Origin: an uncultured Carnobacterium sp.
Lineage (GTDB): Bacteria; Bacillota; Bacilli; Lactobacillales; Aerococcaceae
DNA: 16,442 nucleotides
Reading direction: 5' to 3'
Assembly (NCBI GenBank): GCA_937967765.1
Contig: CALCML010000267.1
Span: forward strand, 1-16,442
The notes below the pieces were generated by a model. It made no database searches, had not been told where the DNA came from, and saw only the letters and a program-made list of their open reading frames with translations. The translations under genes were made by a program, and so were the position numbers. Below, piece by piece: positions 1 through 6,302 of the stretch. Positions within the stretch are counted from its first letter, which is position 1; each line of letters begins with the position of its first letter.

Positions 1-29
1 GATTGGGACAAAGAAAATTGGAGGCAAGT

Positions 30-1283
30 ATGAAAGTTATTGTTATTGGTGGAGGGACGAGCGGATTGATGGCATCGGTCGGTGCGGCGATGCATGGCGC
101 TGAAGTCGTGTTGCTTGAGAAGAACCCAACCCTTGGAAAGAAATTATTACACACGGGTGGAACGCGCTGTAATGTGACAAACCGTCGTACCCCAGAAGAA
201 ATCGTGAAACATATTCCGGGGAATGGCCGCTTCTTATATAGTGCCTTTTCGCAATTTGACAATCAGGATATTATTCAGTTCTTCGAGAGTCGTGGTGTGC
301 GATTAAAGGAAGAGGATCACGGGCGTATGTTCCCAGTGACGGATTCGGCTAAGACGATTCTGGAGACGTTTATTCAGGAAATCAAAAAATTAGGCGTGCA
401 AGTGCGTACGAATGTGAAAGTGAAGACGATTCGTTTGAGCGATGGGGCCGTGCGAGTAGTTGAGCTGGATAATGGCGAGCAACTCGAAGCCGATGCGGTT
501 ATCTTGGCGACAGGTGGGAAATCTTATCCGAAGACGGGTTCGACAGGAGACGGGTATGGTATCGCGAAAGTAGCTGGCCATACGATTACACCGCTCTTTG
601 CCACAGAAGTTCCGCTAACGAGTGGCGAGGAGTTCATCAAGAAGGGCGAGCTTCGTGCGTTGTCGCTTCGCAATGTGGCGCTTAGTGTCTTAAATGGCAA
701 AGGAAAACCTGTTGTGACGCATCAGATGGATATGATTTTCACACATTTTGGAGTGAGCGGTCCAGCCGTCTTACGTTGCTCAAGCTTCGTGCATCAAGTG
801 CAGGAGAAAGAAGGCAAGAAGGAGGTCGTGATGAGTCTGAATGCTTTGCCTGACATGAGCGACGCCGAACTCGATGCACAGTTTCGTGCGTTTGTGGAGG
901 AATCGCCTCTAAAATCGATTAAAAATCACTTGAAAGAGTTACTTCCTGAGCGATATGTAGAGTTTTTACTAGTGAAAGTGGGGATTAGTGACCAAACGGC
1001 GGTCAATCGTCTGAGTGAAGCCAACTGGGCACAGATTAAAGAAGCCCTCACGAATTTCCGATTTACCGTCAATGGCTCATTGCCGATTGAGAAGGGATTC
1101 GTGACAGGTGGAGGCGTTCATTTGAAAGAAGTGAACCCGAAAACTTTAGAGTCGAAATTAATCCAAGGACTGTATTTCTGCGGAGAGCTGTTAGACATCC
1201 ACGGGTACACTGGTGGGTACAATATCACCGCAGCTTTTGTAACGGGTTACGTTGCCGGTATGCATGCATCTTTGGGGTATTAA
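30..1283 (+). CDS. HI0933/YhiN-family FAD-dependent oxidoreductase
   Basis: A 417-residue cytosolic flavoprotein of the HI0933/BaiN/YhiN family (often annotated NAD(P)/FAD-dependent oxidoreductase or 'aminoacetone oxidase family'). The N-terminus carries a Rossmann FAD-binding signature (VIGGGTSGLMAS, residues 4-15), followed by the family motif TGGTRCNVTN. The C-terminus has the second flavin-contact block (VTGGGVHLKEV, then GLYFCGELLDIHGYTGGYN). The length is normal and the gene looks intact. I chose the ATG at 30 because GGAGG at 20-24 precedes it by five bases; an in-frame TTG at 3 would add nine residues with no support and no Shine-Dalgarno. The physiological substrate of this family is poorly defined, so only the flavoprotein assignment is firm. 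The gene starts close to the window edge, so its promoter and any upstream operon partner are not visible. Confidence 0.9.
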   Translation: MKVIVIGGGTSGLMASVGAAMHGAEVVLLEKNPTLGKKLLHTGGTRCNVTNRRTPEEIVKHIPGNGRFLYSAFSQFDNQDIIQFFESRGVRLKEEDHGRMFPVTDSAKTILETFIQEIKKLGVQVRTNVKVKTIRLSDGAVRVVELDNGEQLEADAVILATGGKSYPKTGSTGDGYGIAKVAGHTITPLFATEVPLTSGEEFIKKGELRALSLRNVALSVLNGKGKPVVTHQMDMIFTHFGVSGPAVLRCSSFVHQVQEKEGKKEVVMSLNALPDMSDAELDAQFRAFVEESPLKSIKNHLKELLPERYVEFLLVKVGISDQTAVNRLSEANWAQIKEALTNFRFTVNGSLPIEKGFVTGGGVHLKEVNPKTLESKLIQGLYFCGELLDIHGYTGGYNITAAFVTGYVAGMHASLGY

Positions 1284-1360
1284 ATTTCTAGAAAATTGGG
1301 ATTAAACGTCACAATTTCTTCATAAAACTTGGTTATAGTAATTGTATTCCCAAATAAGAA

Positions 1361-1382
1361 TTATTTACTCCCAAGTAAATAA
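1361..1382. repeat. Perfect 9-bp inverted repeat downstream of the flavoprotein gene
   Basis: TTATTTACT and AGTAAATAA are exact reverse complements separated by CCCA. The repeat lies in the 115-base gap between the flavoprotein stop codon and its terminator. It could be a weak hairpin in the 3' UTR or an operator for something not visible. I see no convincing -35/-10 pair here and no small gene. Confidence 0.5.
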
Positions 1383-1398
1383 AACTCTATCCTTTTTT

Positions 1399-1425
1399 CC
1401 TCCCGTTTCTGACGGGAGGTTTTTT
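1399..1425 (+). terminator. Intrinsic terminator of the flavoprotein gene
   Basis: An eight-base G+C-rich stem (CCTCCCGT / ACGGGAGG) with a five-base loop is followed by six T residues. It is the first strong terminator after the stop codon at 1281-1283, 115 bases away. Confidence 0.85.
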
Positions 1426-1435
1426 GTTGCGTAAA

Positions 1436-1462
1436 ATAAAAAAAGCAGTCCGAAGACCGCTT
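1436..1462 (-). terminator. UUCG-loop intrinsic terminator, minus strand
   Basis: Read on the minus strand: AAGCGGTC, a TTCG tetraloop, GACTGCTT (one G-U pair), then seven T. It would end both the predicted small RNA and the gene at 1569-1928. Confidence 0.85.
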
Positions 1463-1555
1463 TATCAAAGTGAACATTGGTGGAGTGACCTTTCCACATC
1501 TCTTTCAGACCACAAGGGTGCGATAGCTGCCTGTTCTATCCTCAATGTTCTTTGT
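1436..1555 (-). ncRNA. Predicted structured small RNA, about 120 nt
   Basis: On the minus strand a good promoter (TGGACG, 17-base spacer, TATAAT) is followed after about seven bases by a non-coding segment ending in an intrinsic terminator. The predicted RNA folds into nested helices: an outer pair AACATTG (1543-1549) with CAATGTT (1473-1479), an internal GATAG/CTATC hairpin (1536-1540 with 1522-1526), and a GTGGA/TCCAC hairpin (1493-1497 with 1480-1484) that partly stacks on the outer helix. I do not recognise it as 6S, SRP, tmRNA, RNase P or any riboswitch I know. It could instead be the structured 3' UTR of the minus-strand gene at 1569-1928, but the promoter argues for an independent transcript. 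Confidence 0.5.
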
Positions 1556-1561
1556 AAATAT

Positions 1562-1590
1562 ATTATACTTAAAACTTTTTAATTCGTCCA
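1562..1590 (-). promoter_or_regulatory. Predicted promoter of the small RNA, inside the 3' end of the upstream gene
   Basis: On the minus strand, TGGACG (1585-1590) and a perfect TATAAT (1562-1567) are 17 bases apart. The -35 box lies within the last codons of the 1569-1928 gene. Confidence 0.55.
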
Positions 1591-1928
1591 CTATTCAAAT
1601 AGTTTTGCAGTTTATTATCGGTAATAACGTACATTGTTCTTACATCTAGAGCTTTGTCTAATTTAACAGCTAACAGAACATTTTCCTTTGTCACTTTAAT
1701 GAACTGAATGGATTGACCATCTGGGTGTAAACCAACGTAGTTAGGCTCGTTAATAACCAGATGTATTTCATTGAAACTCTTTTCAAAATCCAAAAATTCT
1801 CTTTTATGTTTTTTCATATGCTTTTTCCGTTTAGAAGAAAGAAAAATTTCTTTTCCTTCCAAATCAGGATCGAGATTTAAAAGGTTTATAATTTTATCGT
1901 TTAATATTCCTACTACTTTTTCGCTCAT
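1569..1928 (-). CDS. Small predicted BECR-fold (PBECR-like) RNase-type protein
   Basis: A 119-residue basic, soluble protein without signal or membrane segment. The central part reads like the phage barnase-EndoU-colicin E5/D-RelE (PBECR) group: a basic helix with two spaced His residues (SSKRKKHMKKHKREF, about residues 31-45), an E-I-x2-V-I-x-E-P-x-Y-V strand, then strands ending with a V-R-T-M-Y block. Members of that superfamily are metal-independent RNases or toxins, often carried on mobile elements. The assignment is from pattern recognition and is moderate. No antitoxin-like partner gene is adjacent; the only neighbour downstream is the predicted small RNA. Upstream, on the minus strand, AGGT about ten bases before the ATG is a weak ribosome binding site. 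The gene is divergent from the 2075 gene, with a 146-base gap between them. Confidence 0.55.
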   Translation of the reverse strand: MSEKVVGILNDKIINLLNLDPDLEGKEIFLSSKRKKHMKKHKREFLDFEKSFNEIHLVINEPNYVGLHPDGQSIQFIKVTKENVLLAVKLDKALDVRTMYVITDNKLQNYLNSGRIKKF

Positions 1929-1999
1929 TATATTTTACCTGTGCTGCTGAATTAAAAATACCTGTTCAATATAAAATATGAAATTTTATTAAGAAAGGA

Positions 2000-2045
2000 C
2001 TTTTTATAAAAAGTAACTGAACACACCGTGAATTTATGCTACAAT
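2000..2045 (+). promoter_or_regulatory. Predicted promoter of the 2075 gene, with an upstream palindrome
   Basis: TGAACA (2018-2023), a 16-base spacer and TACAAT (2040-2045) preceded by TGC form an extended -10 promoter. Immediately upstream is a perfect 14-base palindrome, CTTTTTATAAAAAG (2000-2013), which might bind a regulator of this or the divergent gene. Confidence 0.55.
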
Positions 2046-2074
2046 AGGCCTATTGACAGTGTGAGGAGTTTGTG

Positions 2075-2785
2075 ATGGCAGAGAAGAAATTAATGGAGAA
2101 GGTTGTACGAAAAGTACTACGCTCATTCCCGAAAGTGAATATGCCGGACCCGTTTGTCCCATATCCGATTCCGTATCCGCCGCTTGCCAAGAGTCGTTTC
2201 GAGATTTTCGTGCATGTGGCTGAGCGCGGCAATGGTCCGCTGGGGCACGTGGATTTATGTATCGATGGGTTTGTTTATTCGTATGGAAATTATGATGAGA
2301 CCAATTTAAAACTAGGTGGCTGGATTGCTGAAGGTGTTCTGATTAAGGCACCGCGCGAGGAGTATATGCTCTTTTGTAAAAACCACTACCAAAAAGCGTT
2401 GCATATTTATACGATTGCTGTGACGGATGAGCAGATGGATAAGATTCATGCGTACTTGGCGAAGATATTAGAGCCGACGACACAGTGGCGTCCAACGGGA
2501 GAAGCGATTTACTATAATCCAACGTTTGACCGTTTTGAAGAAATGTATGTGTACTTTATGGCGCAACAGATGGACACCGTGTTCTATAAATTCAATCGTT
2601 CGAAGTTCATGACGTATAATGGTTGGACGAGAAACTGTCTTAGCTTCGCGGATCACGTGGCAAAAGTGTTGCGTGAAAGAGAATTGCGTGCCAAAAATAT
2701 GGTTTTTCCTGCGCAATACCATAAACGGCTCCAAAAACTTCTAAAGAAAAACTCACCATTGATTACAAATTATGAAGTGTATTAG
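2075..2785 (+). CDS. Soluble protein with a permuted Cys/His hydrolase-like domain (DUF4105/NlpC-P60-like)
   Basis: A 236-residue protein without signal peptide or membrane segment. A block FEIFVHVAERGNGPLGHVDL leads to His58, then YSYGNYD. Toward the C-terminus, residues around YKFNRSKFMTYNGWTRNCLS place Cys188. The same blocks, with the same 130-residue His-to-Cys distance, occur in the C-terminal half of the membrane protein at 13743-15038, so the two are paralogues. The order His first, Cys later, with GH-V-D and N-C motifs, resembles permuted papain-fold (DUF4105, YiiX/NlpC-P60-type) proteins, which suggests an amide or thioester hydrolase. This is inference; the substrate is unknown. 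The start is the ATG at 2075 with GAGGAG at 2063-2068; a GTG one codon earlier is too close. The last eight codons are duplicated at 6103-6127. Confidence 0.7.
   Translation: MAEKKLMEKVVRKVLRSFPKVNMPDPFVPYPIPYPPLAKSRFEIFVHVAERGNGPLGHVDLCIDGFVYSYGNYDETNLKLGGWIAEGVLIKAPREEYMLFCKNHYQKALHIYTIAVTDEQMDKIHAYLAKILEPTTQWRPTGEAIYYNPTFDRFEEMYVYFMAQQMDTVFYKFNRSKFMTYNGWTRNCLSFADHVAKVLRERELRAKNMVFPAQYHKRLQKLLKKNSPLITNYEVY
2760..2784 (+). repeat. 25-bp direct repeat, left copy (3' end of the hydrolase-like gene)
   Basis: The 25 bases covering the last codons of the 2075-2785 gene recur exactly at 6103-6127. In this copy the reading frame ends GTG-TAT-TAG; in the right copy the same frame would end GTG-TAT-TAA. 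Either copy therefore supplies a proper gene end. Confidence 0.95.
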
Positions 2786-2808
2786 TCTATAAAAATTGGT
2801 GAATTTAT

Positions 2809-3564
2809 ATGAAATGTTCAGTGAAATTATATGAGCCATTGTATACGCTGAAGGCTATCGATGAGGATATCTGGATTGTTGATGGTGAAATTGTAGAGAT
2901 GAATTTTAAAATTACTCAAGTACCATTTAGCACTCGAATGACAGTGGTGCGATTGGAAAATAATGACTTATGGATTCATTCTCCTATTCATTTAACACCG
3001 CAGTTGCGAAGTGAAATCGATGAGCTAGGTCATGTGAAGCATATAGTTGCTCCAAATAAATTGCATTACGTATATATGGAAGAGTGGAGTCAAGCCTATC
3101 CGAATGCGAAACTTTGGGCGACAAAAGGATTGGAGAAAATTTTTGACAACTTCCAATCCATTGAAAGTTATACAATCTTAGATAAAACAATCGACATTAG
3201 TTGGCTAGATGAAATTGATTATCTTCCGTTTGAAGGAAGTGCCGTTATAGAAGAGTCAGTATTTTTCCACAAAAAGAGTAAAACGTTAATTCTAACGGAC
3301 TTAATTGAGAATATTGAAGTTGGAGAAGAGTGTTCATGTTTGCATCGTTTCTTGTTTAAAATAGGGGATAATGCGTATCCAAACGGGCATACTCCAAGAG
3401 ATTTAAGAATGACATTCTTTTTTAATAAGGAAACAGCTCAAAAGTGTTATCAACAAATAAAAGCGTGGAATCCTGTCAATGTTCTATTTGCACATGGAAA
3501 ATGTTTTATTGGAAATGCTGAGGAAAAATTACCACAGGCATTCTTTTGGTTAGAGAAAAAATAA
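2809..3564 (+). CDS. DUF4336 family protein (metallo-beta-lactamase-like fold)
   Basis: A 251-residue soluble protein resembling the DUF4336 family. It opens with a Y-E-P-L-Y-T-L-K-x-I-D-E-D-I-W-I-V-D block. It continues with a strand-rich segment (LWIHSPIHLTPQL, then HIVAPNKLHYVYMEEW), and a later LILTDLIENI block follows. Such proteins look like metallo-beta-lactamase-fold proteins with altered metal sites; the canonical HxHxDH is absent here, so catalytic activity is uncertain. The ATG at 2809 has only a weak site (TTGGTGA, 2796-2802). It follows the previous stop codon by 23 bases and has no clear promoter of its own, so it is probably read from the 2018-2045 promoter. Base composition is visibly more A+T-rich than the preceding gene. 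Confidence 0.7.
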   Translation: MKCSVKLYEPLYTLKAIDEDIWIVDGEIVEMNFKITQVPFSTRMTVVRLENNDLWIHSPIHLTPQLRSEIDELGHVKHIVAPNKLHYVYMEEWSQAYPNAKLWATKGLEKIFDNFQSIESYTILDKTIDISWLDEIDYLPFEGSAVIEESVFFHKKSKTLILTDLIENIEVGEECSCLHRFLFKIGDNAYPNGHTPRDLRMTFFFNKETAQKCYQQIKAWNPVNVLFAHGKCFIGNAEEKLPQAFFWLEKK

Positions 3565-3597
3565 GCTACCTTGTAGAAAAACAAGGTAGCTTTTAGT
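3563..3597 (+). terminator. Terminator of the DUF4336 gene
   Basis: A perfect 12-bp stem (AAGCTACCTTGT / ACAAGGTAGCTT) with a six-base loop is followed by TTTTAG. The stem begins at the TAA stop codon. Its AAGCTACCTTG core recurs in the terminator at 6132-6166. Confidence 0.85.
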
Positions 3598-3639
3598 TTG
3601 AAAGCGAAAGAGACCAACAGAATCTTAAATTTTTCATTA

Positions 3640-3668
3640 TTGAAAGTCGGAGTTTAAATCGGTATACT
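3640..3668 (+). promoter_or_regulatory. Promoter of the small membrane protein / ATPase operon
   Basis: TTGAAA (3640-3645), a 17-base spacer and TATACT (3663-3668) make a near-consensus sigma-A promoter. The expected start of transcription is at about 3675. Confidence 0.75.
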
Positions 3669-3674
3669 ATAATA

Positions 3675-3698
3675 AGAATTGAATAATTCTAATTAGAA
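3675..3698. promoter_or_regulatory. Two overlapping palindromes at the transcription start: candidate operator
   Basis: AGAATT-GAAT-AATTCT (3675-3690) is an exact inverted repeat, and TTCTAATTAGAA (3687-3698) is a perfect palindrome that shares its last four bases. Together they give a run of A+T-rich half sites exactly where a repressor would block initiation. The ferrosome operon of Clostridioides difficile is repressed by iron and Fur. These sites are not a clear Fur box, so the regulator is undetermined. Confidence 0.5.
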
Positions 3699-3716
3699 AA
3701 AATGGAGGTAATCATA

Positions 3717-3995
3717 ATGATTAAAGAACTTATTAGTTTAGGAAAATTTGCTAAAAAATCAAGTGTATTTGCGGGAGGAGTTTTATTTGGATCGTTAGGA
3801 TTAAAACTATTAGCGAGCAAAGACGCAAAGCATGTATATGCTAAAGCGGTCGCTACTTCTTATAAATTAAAAGATGGTATTGACGCAACTGTTTCTACTG
3901 TAAAACAACATGCAGATGATGTCTTAGAAGAAGCAAAAGACTTATATGCTGAAGAAAAAAGTGCAGAATTAGTAGTAGAAACTAGTGAAAAATAA
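3717..3995 (+). CDS. Small GxxxG membrane protein, candidate ferrosome FezA-like (DUF6110-like)
   Basis: A 92-residue protein with one hydrophobic segment near the N-terminus (about residues 15-33, SSVFAGGVLFGSLGLKLLA) containing a GxxxG packing motif (Gly21-Gly25). A long, charged, alanine-rich helical tail follows. I recall the family as DUF6110, commonly found beside a P-type ATPase. The start is the ATG at 3717, eight bases after GGAGG (3704-3708); the upstream in-frame ATG at 3702 overlaps that ribosome binding site and is unlikely. Its TAA overlaps the ATPase ATG by one base (TAATG), so the two are translationally coupled. The pairing of a small membrane protein with a P1B-type ATPase matches the ferrosome FezA/FezB arrangement. 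That role is inferred from context, not shown. Confidence 0.7.
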   Translation: MIKELISLGKFAKKSSVFAGGVLFGSLGLKLLASKDAKHVYAKAVATSYKLKDGIDATVSTVKQHADDVLEEAKDLYAEEKSAELVVETSEK

Positions 3996-6052
3996 TGAAG
4001 TTTGTTATTAAACATCAATCAAACTCTAGAGTACGTTTAGAGCTCCCTTTTACATGTCCGCATTCAGTCCAAATGTATTTAGAGGAACTAGCTTGCACAG
4101 TCCCAGGCATTGAAAAACTGCACTTTTATAAAGATTTAAAACATGTAGGAGTTTATTTTACTCAAGGGAAAGTTCAACAAGTTCAAAGGTTTTTATCTTT
4201 GATTCAAATGGAGAACGTAATTGAAAAACAAAAAGAAGTCCAGTGGCTAGTAGCTTCTTCACCATATGATATTATTTCAACGCATCTCTATAGAAGAATG
4301 CTTTCAAAAGTCCTTCTTCCAACACCTATTCGTATGGGATGGATACTTATGAAAATGGTGAAGTTTGGAAAGGCTGCTTTCCAATCAATTTGCGAGAAAA
4401 AACTTTCTATGAGTTTACTCGATTTTGTGGCTATAGCGACTTCTGCAGCGATGGGAGACCATAAAACTGCTGATATGATTATGTTCCTATTAAATTTAGG
4501 AGACGATTTAGATGACTGGTCCCAAAAGAAATCGATTGAAGAGCTCGAGAAAAACTTAACAAATAATATTTATGAAATATGGATTGAAAAAGAAGGCGAG
4601 CGCTTCAAAAAAATGAGCGATCAGGTTGAAGTCGGAGATGTTTTTGTAGCCGCAGAAGGTCAAGAAATTTACTTTGACGGAATAGTTGTCAATGGAAGAG
4701 GCTACTTAAATGAAAGTTCATTAACAGGTGAGTCTTTCCCTGTCGCTAAGAAGATTGGGGATATGGTCTACGCTAATACAGTTGTAGAGCATGGCGAACT
4801 ATTAGTAGAAGTGACGAATAAGCAACAAAACTTACGCTTGCAGCAAATTGTTCAGCTGATTAAATCGAGTGAATTTCATCAATCGAAACAGCAAAAGCAA
4901 TTAATGGAAAAAGCTGACGGATTAGTGAAATATAATTTCATCGGGATGGCGCTGACTTATTTATTCACACGCTCAGTCTCTAAAGCACTCACTTTCCTAT
5001 TAGTGGATTATTCATGTGCGTTAAAATTATCTTCACCAGCAACTTATTTAACAGCCATTAAAGCAGCTTCTAATCAGGGGATTGTCATTAAAGGATCTAA
5101 TTCTTTAGATGAATATGCACAAGTTGATACTTTTGTTTTTGATAAAACAGGAACATTGACAACTGGAGTTCCAAAAATTCAACGAATTATTGCGTATGAA
5201 GGATATGATGATGAGGAAGTTTTACGAATTGCAGCTTGTTTGGAGGAACATTTTTACCACCCGATTGCGACGGCTGTTGTTAAGAAGGCAGAAGATGAGG
5301 GGATTGAACATGAGGAAATGCATGGGAAATTAACTCACGTAGCTTCAAAAGGAATCGTATCATCGATTGATGGAAAAAGAGTCGTCATCGGAAGTTTGGA
5401 ATTATTAGAAGATGAGAAGACGACTATTTCCAATGAGCAAAAAGCAGTGATTGAAGAATATAGCCAAAAATACAACTTACTTTATTTAAGTTATGACGGA
5501 AAATTAATTGCCATTTTCCTTATTGATACTCCGTTAAGAGGAGAAGCAATTGTATTATTGAAAGAGTTAAAAGAAAAAGGAAAACAGATTGTACTTCTTA
5601 CAGGGGATACACAAAAACGTACAGAAACAATTTGCTCGCTGATTCCATTTGACAGAGTTTATACACAAGTGAAGCCAGAACAAAAGCATCAAGTAATTGA
5701 GCAGCTTCAAGAGGAAGGTCATCATGTTTTGATGATTGGAGACGGAATTAATGATTCTGCTGCACTCTCTCTTGCAAATGTTGGTATTGTTATGGCAGGG
5801 GCTTCAGATATTGCTCGTCAAGCCAGCGATATCTTATTCTTAAATGAACAATTAACGGGATTAGAGGTTTTGGAAAATATAACCGAACAACTGAATCGCC
5901 AATTAGATGCCAATTTAAAACATACAGTAGGTATTAATTCGTTCTTAATGGGATTAGGTTTGATTGATATTGTTTCTCCTAGTCTATTAGCGATATTACA
6001 TAATGTGACTACAACGTTCATTATCGGTAAGAGTTTGACGTATATTCAATAA
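3995..6052 (+). CDS. P1B-type metal ATPase with SCALK motif, candidate ferrosome FezB-like
   Basis: A 685-residue P-type ATPase with all catalytic motifs: TGES (244-247), phosphorylated Asp383 in DKTGTLT, His422-Pro423 (the P1B HP locus), TGD (536-538) and GDGIND (582-587). The metal-site helix reads DYSCALKLSSP (Ser340-Cys341), not CPC, which is the unusual transmembrane signature I associate with the P1B-6-like group. The N-terminus lacks a CxxC domain and instead has a short HMA-like fold opening with HQSNSRVRL, whose arginines recall the basic motif of ferrosome ATPases. The first membrane helices (about 105-165) are weakly hydrophobic. It is coupled to the preceding small membrane protein. 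Iron or manganese is the likely substrate class; export, or loading of an internal compartment, cannot be decided from sequence. It is intact and A+T-rich. Confidence 0.85.
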   Translation: MKFVIKHQSNSRVRLELPFTCPHSVQMYLEELACTVPGIEKLHFYKDLKHVGVYFTQGKVQQVQRFLSLIQMENVIEKQKEVQWLVASSPYDIISTHLYRRMLSKVLLPTPIRMGWILMKMVKFGKAAFQSICEKKLSMSLLDFVAIATSAAMGDHKTADMIMFLLNLGDDLDDWSQKKSIEELEKNLTNNIYEIWIEKEGERFKKMSDQVEVGDVFVAAEGQEIYFDGIVVNGRGYLNESSLTGESFPVAKKIGDMVYANTVVEHGELLVEVTNKQQNLRLQQIVQLIKSSEFHQSKQQKQLMEKADGLVKYNFIGMALTYLFTRSVSKALTFLLVDYSCALKLSSPATYLTAIKAASNQGIVIKGSNSLDEYAQVDTFVFDKTGTLTTGVPKIQRIIAYEGYDDEEVLRIAACLEEHFYHPIATAVVKKAEDEGIEHEEMHGKLTHVASKGIVSSIDGKRVVIGSLELLEDEKTTISNEQKAVIEEYSQKYNLLYLSYDGKLIAIFLIDTPLRGEAIVLLKELKEKGKQIVLLTGDTQKRTETICSLIPFDRVYTQVKPEQKHQVIEQLQEEGHHVLMIGDGINDSAALSLANVGIVMAGASDIARQASDILFLNEQLTGLEVLENITEQLNRQLDANLKHTVGINSFLMGLGLIDIVSPSLLAILHNVTTTFIIGKSLTYIQ

Positions 6053-6056
6053 TAAA

Positions 6057-6090
6057 ATAAAAAGCAAGGTGAATTCACCTTGCTTTTTAT
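6057..6090 (+). terminator. Terminator of the ATPase operon
   Basis: A perfect 26-base palindrome (6061-6086) with arms AAAGCAAGGTGAA / TTCACCTTGCTTT is flanked by A and T runs. It can terminate in both directions. Confidence 0.85.
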
Positions 6091-6102
6091 TTTTGTTTCA
6101 GC

Positions 6103-6127
6103 TGATTACAAATTATGAAGTGTATTA
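6103..6127 (+). repeat. 25-bp direct repeat, right copy
   Basis: An exact copy of 2760-2784, lying outside any gene and followed directly by a terminator (6132). This is the arrangement expected for the original, uninterrupted end of the 2075-2785 gene. The distance between the two copies is 3343 bases. Confidence 0.95.
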
Positions 6128-6131
6128 AAAG

Positions 6132-6166
6132 AAGCTACCTTGAAATTTTTCAAGGTAGCTTATATT
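6132..6166. terminator. Bidirectional terminator
   Basis: An 11-bp perfect stem (AAGCTACCTTG / CAAGGTAGCTT), extendable by A-T pairs in the loop, has T-rich sequence on both sides. It shares its stem sequence with the terminator at 3563. It serves the plus strand and, facing the other way, the VanY gene. Confidence 0.8.
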
Positions 6167-6196
6167 TTTGTAGTTATTCCATGTAGTTGAACTCGT

Positions 6197-6293
6197 CATC
6201 GCAGAAATGGCGTGCGTTTCCTGAAACATCCGCACGACTCGTACCTAGTCCTTTGCGTTGTTCCAGTCCAACGTTCCATTTCTAGGCGCGATG
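6197..6293. repeat. Branched inverted-repeat structure after the VanY gene
   Basis: CATCGC (6197-6202) plus AGAAATGG (6203-6210) pair with CCATTTCT (6276-6283) and GCGATG (6288-6293). Inside lie two hairpins, CGTGCG/CGCACG (6211-6216 with 6231-6236) and CGTTG/CAACG (6256-6260 with 6269-6273), giving a three-way junction. It occupies most of the 136 bases between the terminator and the VanY stop codon. Its sequence does not match the four-copy element described elsewhere in the window. Confidence 0.6.
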
Positions 6294-6302
6294 CCTCGTA
6301 TC

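Noticed and set aside
1299..1345. Promoter-like words (TTGGGA, TATAGT) after the flavoprotein gene
   Set aside because: Spacing between the candidate boxes is not compatible with a sigma-A promoter.
2468..2734. Minus-strand open frame inside the hydrolase-like gene
   Set aside because: Shadow of the plus-strand gene, without a ribosome binding site or recognisable protein features.
2785..6102. Classical integrative element or transposon
   Set aside because: No integrase, recombinase or transposase and no terminal inverted repeats; only the 25-bp direct repeat supports insertion.
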